Part shown: positions 1 to 8,259 of the stretch, piece after piece
Position numbering within the stretch: the stretch's first letter is position 1
Layout: each line of letters starts with the position of its first letter
Assembly: GCA_025667525.1 (NCBI GenBank)
Contig: CM046876.1
Coordinates: 476,800,557 to 476,864,556, forward strand
Direction of reading: 5' to 3'
Length of the DNA: 64,000 nucleotides
Source of the DNA: Glebionis coronaria
Lineage: Eukaryota > Streptophyta > Magnoliopsida > Asterales > Asteraceae
Made by a program: the position numbers and the translations under genes
The notes under the pieces: generated by a model
What the model saw: the letters and a program-made list of their open reading frames with translations, nothing else
Told to the model about the DNA's origin: nothing
Databases searched by the model: none

Positions 1-597
1 AAATTAGAGGCAGCCCCTCTAATTTGCATGATGAGGTCACCCCTCCAAGTATTCATGCACGGTGCATTTTCATGACCTATATTTGCTAATGGTAAAATAT
101 GACAAACAGTTTTTTTACAAGATAAACATAAGACTTTTCAAACTATTAAACCAGTTTTATCAAGACTTAACCAGGTTACTCGGGACTTAGTTTTCTTCCG
201 CTGTTATATGTTATATGCTTATCCTATTCATGCTTTATTGTACATCCATGCACTGAGCGTATTTGCTCAGCCGTTTTCCTTTTCTATGTTCCCAAAACGG
301 CAGGTACTCATGGACGCTCGTAGACACTAAGAGTACGTGCATATGGACTGGAAGCTGTCTAGCCTTCTTTACTTTATGCATTTCCTTTCTTATGATACAT
401 TTGCTATGGACATTGTTTAGTCCTTTTCTTTACTATACTTATGTTTGTGTGTGATGAGCTTTACTTTTAGACTACCGATGTTTGATTCCGGTAGTTTCCT
501 TTTATGGTCAAGTAATGTTTAGATATTTTTCCTTTTATGCTTTGATGACACGCCATAATTGCATGTGACATTTCCATTATCAAAATGGGGTGTTACA
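1..597 (+). mobile_element. 3' part of Tekay-type LTR (upstream unit)
   Basis: This is the last 597 bp of a 3.02 kb LTR and it ends in TGTTACA. The same sequence, with scattered substitutions, ends the LTRs at 20867-23890 and 29081-32105. The window opens inside this LTR, so at least one more array unit lies upstream. No primer binding site follows the LTR end; foreign sequence begins at once. Confidence 0.9.
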
Positions 598-1180
598 ACC
601 CATTGATGACCCCATTTCTTTTATGACTCCTTCACCTACTCCTTCAAATGACTTTATGCTTTCTTCAAAACCTCTTAGCGAGACATGTTTTGATAAACCA
701 ATTTTTGAGGAGTGTGAAGAACTTTATAATGAGTGCATAGAAGAAGAACCTTTAATTTGTTCTTCACCTAAGGAGTTTGTAGATAGGGATGCGTTATCTT
801 GTGATTCCGACTACCTTTTTAGTTATTCCTCGGGTTCGGATGAGGATGATTCTCCTATTTTACCAAAACCGACTTTTGAAAACCATGATACAAATGATTT
901 ATCGGTTTTTTACTCCTTAGTGATGACTTTTATACCCCGAGTATTGAGAAATTCCATCACGAGGATGCTTTTTATGATCCCGTGTTATTGGATTTCTCGC
1001 ATGAGCTTAATTGTGATCATGGTATTGATGAGAAGGCAAATGGAGTTTTAAAACTTGATATTGATATTGATTTTGAAAACACGGATTTTGATAAATTCAC
1101 ATTTGCCTCTTTGCCAATTACTTTTGATTCTACCATCGATTCTCTTCAACTTATCACTTTTAGTGATGATGATGGTTTTC
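598..1180 (+). pseudogene. Trapped flank segment between LTR and gag, unit 1
   Basis: This 583-bp segment is nearly identical to 23891-24475 and to 32106-32689. In the last copy the sequence continues into a different, longer reading frame, so that copy is the ancestral context and this one was captured. It encodes part of an acidic protein of no recognised family and is frameshifted at a run of T near 905. The junction with gag lies in GGTTTTC|AATGCC, and the two reading frames do not match across it, so no fusion protein is made. Confidence 0.85.
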
Positions 1181-1644
1181 AATGCCATGGGCTGTGACCC
1201 CGCATACAAGGCGAGGTTGGCATGCTATCGGCTCGAAGGCGATGTGCTTAACTGGTGGTTAGCATTGATGCAGTCTGAAGGTGGTGACGAGTGGGTTGCT
1301 GGTTTGACTTGGGCTCAGTTCAAGGACAGGGTGATGGAGCAGTTCTTTCCCAAGGCTAAGCAGGACAAGCTCAAGAGAGAATACCATGGGATCCGACAGA
1401 GAGCTGGGGAGAATAGCAACGAGTTTATGCAGCGCTTTCTTCGCTTAGTTGGTTTCCTTGGTGCGGCAGCAGGTACTCCTGAAGAGCAGGCACATCACTT
1501 TAGATAGGCTCTTTGCACATCGGTCGCAAACAATCTGGTGTGTGCTACGTTCAACACTGTAGCACAAGTGGACGATGCAGCACGTAAGCTGGAGATGCTG
1601 CAGGAGAGAGATGAGTTCGGGGAAGCTGAAAGACCCGACAAGAG

Positions 1645-1726
1645 GTAAAACAGTCGTATTCAAGTGGTGACCAATCCGTATACTTTCCATATGTCAATTA
1701 TTCATCTCTTTAAATGTATCTTCCAG
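1645..1726 (+). other. Putative gag intron 1, unit 1
   Basis: This 82-nt segment begins AG|GTAAAA, ends TTCCAG|G and is AT-rich. It starts with an in-frame TAA. Excising it joins a split Arg codon and keeps the gag frame. The matching segment in unit 2 is 83 nt, so length drift is tolerated here, as expected of an intron. Confidence 0.7.
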
Positions 1727-1876
1727 GCAGAAAACTGGGGACCGGTCTCAGCCGACTACTCAGCAGCAGCCTCATCAGCCCAAGGGAAACGGTCAGACTA
1801 ACGACAGTTCTGCTACGGATAGGCGTGGCGGTAATGATAATTACCGTAACAACGCTGGGCACTCCAACAGCAGCAG

Positions 1877-1952
1877 GTCCTAATACTTACGCAATTCCTT
1901 ATGATTTCATGTTATAACTCATATTCTGACACTTTAGCAAAACTTCTACCAG
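1877..1952 (+). other. Putative gag intron 2, unit 1
   Basis: This 76-nt segment begins AG|GTCCTA and ends CTACCAG|G. It contains an in-frame TAA directly after the donor. Its borders again split an Arg codon and preserve the frame. Confidence 0.7.
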
Positions 1953-2017
1953 GAACCATGGAAACGGTAGGGACCAGAACCAGAGAGGTTCGCAGCCTAG
2001 CCGTCCAACTATCATTG

Positions 2018-2090
2018 GTATTCAATCTTACGATTATCCGCTTTGTCCTTTGTACCCAATTATCATGTCTTATGTAAAATGTTTCATCAG
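2018..2090 (+). other. Putative gag intron 3, unit 1
   Basis: This 73-nt segment begins TTG|GTATTC and ends CATCAG|G. Its length is not a multiple of three, so reading through it shifts the frame into a stop soon after. Excision joins a Gly codon and leads straight into the zinc knuckle frame. Confidence 0.7.
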
Positions 2091-2560
2091 GTTCCCAGCC
2101 AGCCAAAGCACCTGCTAGAGGATTCACTCATCCTCTTTGCTCTACTTGCCACCGTAGGCACCCAGGACCATGTCGCCGTAATACTGACGCGTGCTTCAAG
2201 TATGGTCTTCCTGGCCATATTATGAAGGATTGCCGTAAGGGAGAGATGGAGGGTACATCAGGACATGCTGATACCAAGCCGCCTCCTACTACCGGGCGTG
2301 TCTACACGACATCTCGAGACCAGGCCAACAAGTCTACAGGTACCATCACTGGAATCTTGTATATGTATGGTCAAGCTGCATGTGTTCTTTTCGATACGGG
2401 TGCTACTCACTCGGTTATTTCTACTGCTTATGCTAAGAACATTAGGATGCTCCCCATGCCATTAGAAAATAGGCTTACTATTTCCACGCCTTTGAGGGAC
2501 TCTGTATTAATCACCCATGTATACAAGAGTCTTCCCCTAGAATTTGACGATAAGGTTTGA

Positions 2561-4614
2561 CCTGTCGACGCACTTCCGCTGGACATGAATGACTTCGACA
2601 TGATTTTGGGCATGGATTGGCTATCCAAGCATCATGCTACCATAGACTGCCATTCATATCGAGTTATCTTCGGTGATGTTAATGCACCAGAGTACATTCA
2701 TAATGGGTTCATACCCGGACGGTCTGTACAAGTCATATCTACCCTGCAAGCGCGTGCACTACTGTCACATGGCTGCGAGGGTTATCTAGCTACGGTTCAC
2801 GACATGGATGCTGAATCTCCATCAATTCAGGATCAACCTATAGTTTCGGAATTCCAAGATGTTTTTCCAGCAGAACTTTCGGGCATACCACCTGCACGAG
2901 AAGTGGAATTCAGTATCGAGCTTATTCCAGGAGCTGAACCAATCTCCAAGGCTCCTTATTGCATGGCTCCCATAGAGCTGAAGGATCAACTGCAAGAACT
3001 TCTTGAACGAGGTTTCATTCGACCGAGCGCATCTCCATGGGGCGCACCGGTCTTGTTTGTTAAGAAGAAGGACGGCAGTATGCGTCTTTGCATAGACTAT
3101 CGCGAGCTCAACAAGATTACCATTCGGAATAGATATCCACAACCACGCATTGACGATCTGTTTGACCAACTCCAAGGGGCCAAACACTTTTCCAAGATTG
3201 ACCTTAGGTCAGGCTATCATCAGCTACGAGTCAAGGAGCAGGACATCGCTAAGACTGCCTTTCGTACCCGTTATGGCCACTACGAGTATAAGTTATGCCA
3301 TTTGGCATGACAAATACTCCAGCAGTGTTCATGGATTTTATGAACAGAATCTTCCATGAATTTCTGGACAAGTTCGTCATTGTCTTCATCGATGACATCC
3401 TGATTTTCTCAAAGTCCAAGGAGGAACACGAAGACCATCTTCGTACAGTACTACAGATTCTTCGCCAGAAGCAGCTGTATGCTAAATTCTCCAAGTGTGA
3501 GTTCTGGTTAGACAAGGTGGCATTCTTAGGTCACATTGTATCAGCAGAAGGAATCACTATGGATCCAGCAAAGGTTGAGGCCATCACTAAGAGGCCAAGG
3601 CCGACATCAGCGACAGAAGTCCGCAGTTTCTTAGGCTTAGCTGGCTATTACCGTAGGTTCGTGGAGAACTTTTCCCGCCTAGCACTACCATTGACCAAAC
3701 TGATGCGGAAAGGGGAGAAATTCGTCTGGACTGAAGATCGAGAGAAGAGCTTTGAAGACCTAAAGCAGAAGCTAGTATCTGCACCTATTCTTACTCTACC
3801 ATCTGGTACGGGTGGATTTCAAATCTACAGCGATGCATCGGGGAAGGGACTTGGCTGTGTTCTCATGTAACATGAAAAAGTGATCGCGTACGCTTCACGG
3901 CAGCTTAAGCCTTATGAAGAAAATTACCCCACGTATGACCTGGAACTTGCTGCAGTCGTGTTTGCATTGAAAATATGGAGGCACTACTTATATGGAGAAT
4001 CATGTGACATTTTCACGGACCACAAGAGCTTGAAGTATATCTTCACTCAGCGTGAATTGAACATGAGGCAGAGGAGATGGTTAGAGCTGTTGAAGGATTA
4101 TGACATTAATCTACAATATCATCCCGGAAAGGCAAATGTAGTAGCAGATGCTCTTAGCAGGAAGTCCGGAATGATCAACGGCATTAAAATCGAAGAGGAA
4201 ATCATCAGAGACTTGGAGCGACTAAACATCAAGATCATGGTACGTGGACAGCACGGTTACTAGGCTAATCTTAGAGTAGAACCCGAGTTACTCTCTAAGA
4301 TCAAGGAAGCTCAGAAGGATGACGGAGAATCTGGGCGATAGTACAGAATTTAGAGAAGCAGACGGAATTCAGAGTAGATGCAGATGGTATCGTATGGCAG
4401 GGCACGGGACTTTGTGTTCCTGATGACCAAGAACTCCGGGAAGCTTTGTTAGCTGAAGCTCATAACTCCCCATTCTCTATACATCCTGGTTCGACTAAGA
4501 TGTACCATGACATCAAGCAGTACTTTTGGTGGAGTGGTATGAAACAGGATGTGGCCACTTACGTCTCCAAATGTCTTACCTGCCAGCAGGTTAAGATCGA
4601 GCATCAGCGATCTG
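2561..4614 (+). pseudogene. pol: pol: RT, RNase H and start of integrase, unit 1 (5' half)
   Basis: Ty3/gypsy reverse transcriptase spans about 2585-3600, including the catalytic FIDD near 3390. The RT/RNase H linker and RNase H follow to about 4190 (YSDASG near 3830; TDHKSLK near 4016). The integrase HHCC zinc-binding region (HPGST ... CLTC) covers about 4450-4600, just before the insertion. Lesions shared with unit 2: a 1-nt loss near 3290 in RT, a TAA at about 3868 replacing Gln, a TAG at about 4261 replacing Trp, and a frameshift near 4328. The integrase core resumes at 19702 after the composite insertion. Confidence 0.88.
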
Positions 4615-4619
4615 GCGGT
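4615..4619. repeat. Left target-site duplication GCGGT
   Basis: GCGGT abuts TGTTGGG at 4620 and recurs at 19697-19701 after CCCAACA. Unit 2 has a single, uninterrupted copy of this site (GGCGGTCTCC near 27910), which confirms the empty-site sequence. Confidence 0.92.
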
Positions 4620-4686
4620 TGTTGGGTCAAAAAGTTGATGTGGCAGAAACTCAAAATCGAAGAAAATATCAAGTAATATGTTCAAG

Positions 4687-4775
4687 CGTTGACAAGAGCA
4701 ATCTGGGCGTTGACAAGAGCAATTCAGGCGTTGACAGAAAGTCAACAAAAGTCAAACGCAGTCAAAAAGTCAAAC
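4687..4775 (+). promoter_or_regulatory. W-box core cluster in LTR U3
   Basis: Around seven TTGAC/GTCAA cores fall within about 90 bp, roughly 150-240 bp upstream of the TATA box. TTGAC is the core bound by WRKY factors, so stress-responsive transcription is a reasonable inference. The cores overlap the dispersed GCGTTGACA motif, so the cluster may have another cause. The second LTR has the same cluster. Confidence 0.4.
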
Positions 4776-4923
4776 GCTGATGGATATTGAAGATTTGATG
4801 GAGAATTCTATTTAGGGAATATATTGAGTATATTATTTATGATATACACAATATATAGTTTATCTAAATAGAATATTTAGATGTTTATTTGATTTGATCT
4901 CTTGTAGATTCTGTTCCTTCCAC

Positions 4924-4930
4924 TATAAAA
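4924..4930 (+). promoter_or_regulatory. TATA box of the non-autonomous LTR
   Basis: TATAAAA lies in CCACTATAAAAGGAAC, a well-formed plant TATA context. The identical box in the 3' LTR is at 7701-7707. Confidence 0.65.
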
Positions 4931-5203
4931 GGAACAAGAGTCTTAGGTTTTATTCATAACAATCATTCACAATGTAAACCTAAAGTGTGTGTCGCACTAG
5001 ACGTGGGATTCAATGTATACACGTCTAGTGGTTGTTTATTATTAATATAATGAGCAACCCATTTGTTTTAATTCTTGTTCTTTGTGCCTAAACACCTTGT
5101 TCATGATCATTGTTCTTTTCCGCTATGTTATCATATGAACGATGATCAACCTAGATATAATGGTTCATAACCATTGAGTCTAACGATCAATGGACTCCAC
5201 AAT

Positions 5204-5215
5204 TGGTATCAGAGC
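5204..5215 (+). other. Primer binding site (tRNA-iMet)
   Basis: TGGTATCAGAGC lies two bases after the LTR end and is the standard complement of initiator tRNA-Met used by plant copia elements. Confidence 0.92.
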
Positions 5216-7386
5216 CTAAGGCTCTTGATATCTAGGTCCGACGAGGTGTTCGTGTATGGTGAAGAAAAGAAAAATTCGTATGGATTTTTCTGGACGTTTT
5301 TGTGTGCGCAGCAGTATTCAGAAGGTCATAACTTTTGATTGAACCGTTGGATCGTCACGAAATTTTATATGTGTGTTCTACATACATAGATCTAAACATC
5401 CACCGGAGGGATTGTCGAGTTTTATCCCCAGGCAAAAGTTATTAAGCGTCGAAGTTGGCTGATGGTTGATTTTCAGTTTTCTGCTTTCACATAAAATCAT
5501 GAACTAGGGTTTCTATAAACCCTAGATCAACATAAAAAGCAAAAAGATTGGGAGTACGTGGTTGTTAAAACGTGTGAAAATACAGGATCTATGGTTAATC
5601 TACAAACCCTAGTTACTGTTCATCCATTAGGGTTTCACTTGAACCTTAGATTCGGTTTAATGGATACAGAAAGATGAGCAGTAGCAGTTCTTGAATGATT
5701 ATGATTTGCCATGGTGTGGTCGCTGTTCGAATGAAGAAGCAAAAGACAAGTAACAATGATATTTTGCTTGCTGTAACGAGAGAGTGAAGAAGTGTTTGTG
5801 TTCACATGAAGCTATGATCCTGATTGGAGGAAAAGACCTGCGTTCACACGAACAAAACCCTAACATTCGTTATATTTTGAATCCTCTACATGCTCTTCTA
5901 TTGTATTCCCGTGAGCCTCTCAATTCTCATTGGTTGATGCTATTGTGTTCACACGGTGCTTACCTTTTGATTGGCTATTCCAGTATGTTCACATGGTTAC
6001 CATGTCATGATTGGGACATGTGAGGTAATATGCTACAATGATTTCTGTTCACACGGTCACTTGTTTCTTATTGGTGGAAAGAATGTGTTCACACGATTAA
6101 AAGGAGAAAAGTTTCGGATACAGATCGAGATAATCCCTCCTTGTAGGGATTGAATTTGCGATATACACGTTTAAGATATTTGACTGGCTTACATAAGATA
6201 TGGAATAAAAATATAAAACCTATTTTATAGGAATTATATTTATAGTACATATTAAATGTGAGATACAGTTGATGTATTTTGGATGTGGAATTAGTGAGGA
6301 AAGAAACAGATAACGAGGGAGAATCCCTAATTCTTTGGAGTATAAGAACGTGTGATTAAACACGTTTAACTGCAATCTCTTTTTCCTTACAAAACAAAAC
6401 TGTGTTGACATATAGCCACAAAAGTTGTCAGAATGTAAAAAGGCGCTGATAAGGATGTTGACGCTGACAGAAAGTAAATTGACGCTGACAAAAAAATAAG
6501 TCAACGCTGATAGGTTGACAGTGTTGTCCGAGATATGTGTTTCAAACGCTGATACGTGTTGTCCGATATCGGGCAATACACATGGAAAGATATCGGATAA
6601 AGGAGGATCTTGGATAACACAAGGATTGCTGCTGTTAGAGAAAATTGGTACGTTTTAAGCACACAAAAAGGAGGAATTTACACACGAAGGTACATGGAAT
6701 CTCCGTTTTAATTTAGAATATCATGATGATATTTATGGCTCGGATTTTTTTTGAAAGGGATTAATGATTTTAAGGCGAGTTAGCAACGATTCATGAAGTA
6801 ATTTATTGGAGTATGTAATCGGGATAGCCTTGTGAAAGAGTTATTCGTTAACATCTTTTACATATGAAGATATTGACTTGTCATGAAGAAGTGTTAGCTT
6901 AAGGGGAAGAATTCTTATGGTAAGTTTGATGATTGAAGAAGATTTTCGCGAGTTTGTGTTCTATCATATCTTAAAGTGCCATAGACTTTAAAGGTAACTT
7001 GTTCGTGATTTACATGGTTGGTGATGAAGACTTGTCATAACACTTGAAGGAGTTACATTATCGTGCTTAGTGTCTCACAAAGGATGAGAATATTGACAAG
7101 GGATTGAGGTCTACTTATAATTTGCCTAGTATAAGTTCTTCATCACGTGGATAAAACAATACATGGAACACAAGGTTGGGTTATTCTACTTCTACATCAA
7201 GAATACTTTATTTATTTTTCTTCAAGATCATTACACAGAGCCTACATATGGAGAATCTTCAACATTGCAACATTGTTTACTTCCTTGTTGATGTGACAAA
7301 AAGGGGAAGAAATACGTGCTACACTTGAGGGGAAGCAATTTGAAGATCATGTACAACTTACAAAAAGAGTTTTGCCGACATCAACT
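5216..7386 (+). other. Non-coding internal region of the non-autonomous element
   Basis: No reading frame of recognised function is present and short frames are broken by stops. At least five GCGCTGATAAGG / GACGCTGACAG-like words cluster at 6440-6555. A degenerate repeat array sits at 5798-6100. Several purine runs lie near the 3' end. Confidence 0.7.
5798..6100 (+). repeat. Degenerate TGTTCACACG repeat array
   Basis: Six copies of (T)GTTCACA(C/T)G start near 5799, 5841, 5945, 5985, 6047 and 6085. Several are followed about 20-30 nt later by a (T)GATTGG or TTATTGG word, so the true unit seems to be about 40 nt and decayed. In one frame the copies read as Cys-Ser-His ... Leu-Ile-Gly, but stops break the frame. 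Confidence 0.55.
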
Positions 7387-7395
7387 AGGGGAAGA
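7387..7395 (+). other. Polypurine tract of the non-autonomous element
   Basis: AGGGGAAGA lies one base before the 3' LTR and matches in form the tract (AGGGGAGGA) of the adjoining SIRE-type element. Confidence 0.75.
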
Positions 7396-7396
7396 T

Positions 7397-7978
7397 TGTT
7401 GGGTCAAAAAGTTGATGTGGCAGAAACTCAAAATCGAAGAAAATATCAAGTAATATGTTCAAGCGTTGACAAGAGCAATCTGGGCGTTGACAAGAGCAAT
7501 TCAGGCGTTGACAGAAAGTCAACAAAAGTCAAACGCAGTCAAAAAGTCAAACGCTGATGGATATTGAAGATTTGATGGAGAATTCTATTTAGGGAATATA
7601 TTGAGTATATTATTTATGATATACACAATATATAGTTTATCTAAATAGAATATTTAGATGTTTATTTGATTTGATCTCTTGTAGATTCTGTTCCTTCCAC
7701 TATAAAAGGAACAAGAGTCTTAGGTTTTATTCATAACAATCATTCACAATGTAAACCTAAAGTGTGTGTCGCACTAGACGTGGGATTCAATGTATACACG
7801 TCTAGTGGTTGTTTATTATTAATATAATGAGCAACCCATTTGTTTTAATTCTTGTTCTTTGTGCCTAAACACCTTGTTCATGATCATTGTTCTTTTCCGC
7901 TATGTTATCATATGAACGATGATCAACCTAGATATAATGGTTCATAACCATTGAGTCTAACGATCAATGGACTCCACA
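7397..7978 (+). repeat. 3' LTR of the non-autonomous element
   Basis: This is a 582-bp copy of 4620-5201. It ends ACTCCACA at 7978 and is followed by an A-rich junction, not by the GCGGT duplication. Confidence 0.93.
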
Positions 7979-8000
7979 ATAAAGAAAAAAAATAAAAAAA
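7979..8000. other. A-rich junction of the two elements
   Basis: About 22 bp of A with scattered T and G joins the exact end of the non-autonomous 3' LTR to a point inside the SIRE-type LTR. The right-hand LTR has different sequence at the matching place. The filler could come from slippage in the adjacent A-rich LTR sequence or from end joining. Confidence 0.6.
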
Positions 8001-8187
8001 AAATAAAGAAACAAATAAACAAAATGATTCGTATGAAGATATATTCCATCAGTGCTAATCTTCAAGGCTGTCAGCGTTGACTTCTTCAAATGTCAACGCT
8101 TGGCTGTCAGCGTCCAATGTCATCCTATCAGCGCTTGAATTCTTCTTATCAGCGTCTAGTGAACTGACCCATAATTTATTCCCAACA
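8001..8187 (-). repeat. Truncated 3' LTR of the SIRE-type element
   Basis: It matches 19510-19696 with no differences seen. The inner (U3 start) end is complete, CCCAACA on the plus strand. The outer 350 bp, including R and U5, is missing where the non-autonomous element begins. Confidence 0.9.
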
Positions 8188-8188
8188 A

Positions 8189-8197
8189 TCCTCCCCT
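8189..8197 (-). other. Polypurine tract of the SIRE-type element
   Basis: On the minus strand AGGGGAGGA lies one base before TGTTGGG of the 3' LTR. Confidence 0.75.
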
Positions 8198-8259
8198 AAA
8201 CTTGATATCTATTCCAATGATCAAGTTTCTGAATAAAAACTTAAGGCTTAGGAGGAATC

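Larger units (their letters stand above)
1181..2560 (+). pseudogene. gag: gag (5'-truncated) and protease, unit 1, with three introns
   Basis: The gag capsid region starts in mid-domain, so the usual start codon and N-terminal part of gag are absent. Exon-like blocks lie at 1181-1644, 1727-1876, 1953-2017 and 2091-2560, all in one frame once the three GT...AG segments are removed. Domains in order are the retrotransposon gag core, a Gln/Asn/Arg-rich linker, a CCHC zinc knuckle near 2195-2235, and an aspartic protease motif (DTGATHSV) near 2395. Private damage in this unit: a TAG at 1505-1507 where unit 2 has Trp, and a Cys-to-Tyr change at the second zinc ligand (CFKY instead of CFKC). The frame stops at a TGA (2558-2560), where related elements have Arg; unit 2 shares this stop. 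Confidence 0.85.
4620..5201 (+). repeat. 5' LTR of the non-autonomous element
   Basis: It starts TGTTGGGTCA and ends ACTCCACA. It is repeated at 7397-7978 with the same length and no difference seen by eye. It carries three direct copies of a GCGTTGACAAGAGCAAT-like word near 4685-4735, the first two exact and the third degenerate. Confidence 0.93.
4620..7978 (+). mobile_element. Non-autonomous SIRE-lineage LTR element (LARD-like)
   Basis: A complete 3.36 kb element with two 582-bp LTRs that look identical by eye, a tRNA-iMet primer binding site and a polypurine tract. The 2.2 kb internal region has no gag or pol. Its 3' part has several purine runs (AAAAAGGGGAAGAA, TTGAGGGGAAGC, CTAGGGGAAGA), as in the 3' region of SIRE-type elements. 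It shares LTR termini (TGTTGGG) and a dispersed GCGYTGACA motif with the adjoining autonomous element, so that element is a plausible source of its proteins. The left end has the GCGGT target duplication, but the right end (7978) does not; it runs directly into the cut LTR of the minus-strand element. Confidence 0.85.

Noticed and set aside
263..454. 63-codon frame in the LTR end, present in all three LTR copies
   Set aside because: It is kept only because the LTRs are duplicates. It lies upstream of no coding context and has no motif.
598..1180. Reading the LTR-to-gag segment as the natural leader of the Tekay-type element
   Set aside because: The third copy continues into unrelated sequence after the same 584 bp, and no PBS is present. 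Capture by duplication explains it better.
4620..7978. Treating 4620-7978 as the damaged left LTR of the SIRE-type element
   Set aside because: It has its own paired 582-bp LTRs, PBS and purine tract, in the opposite orientation.
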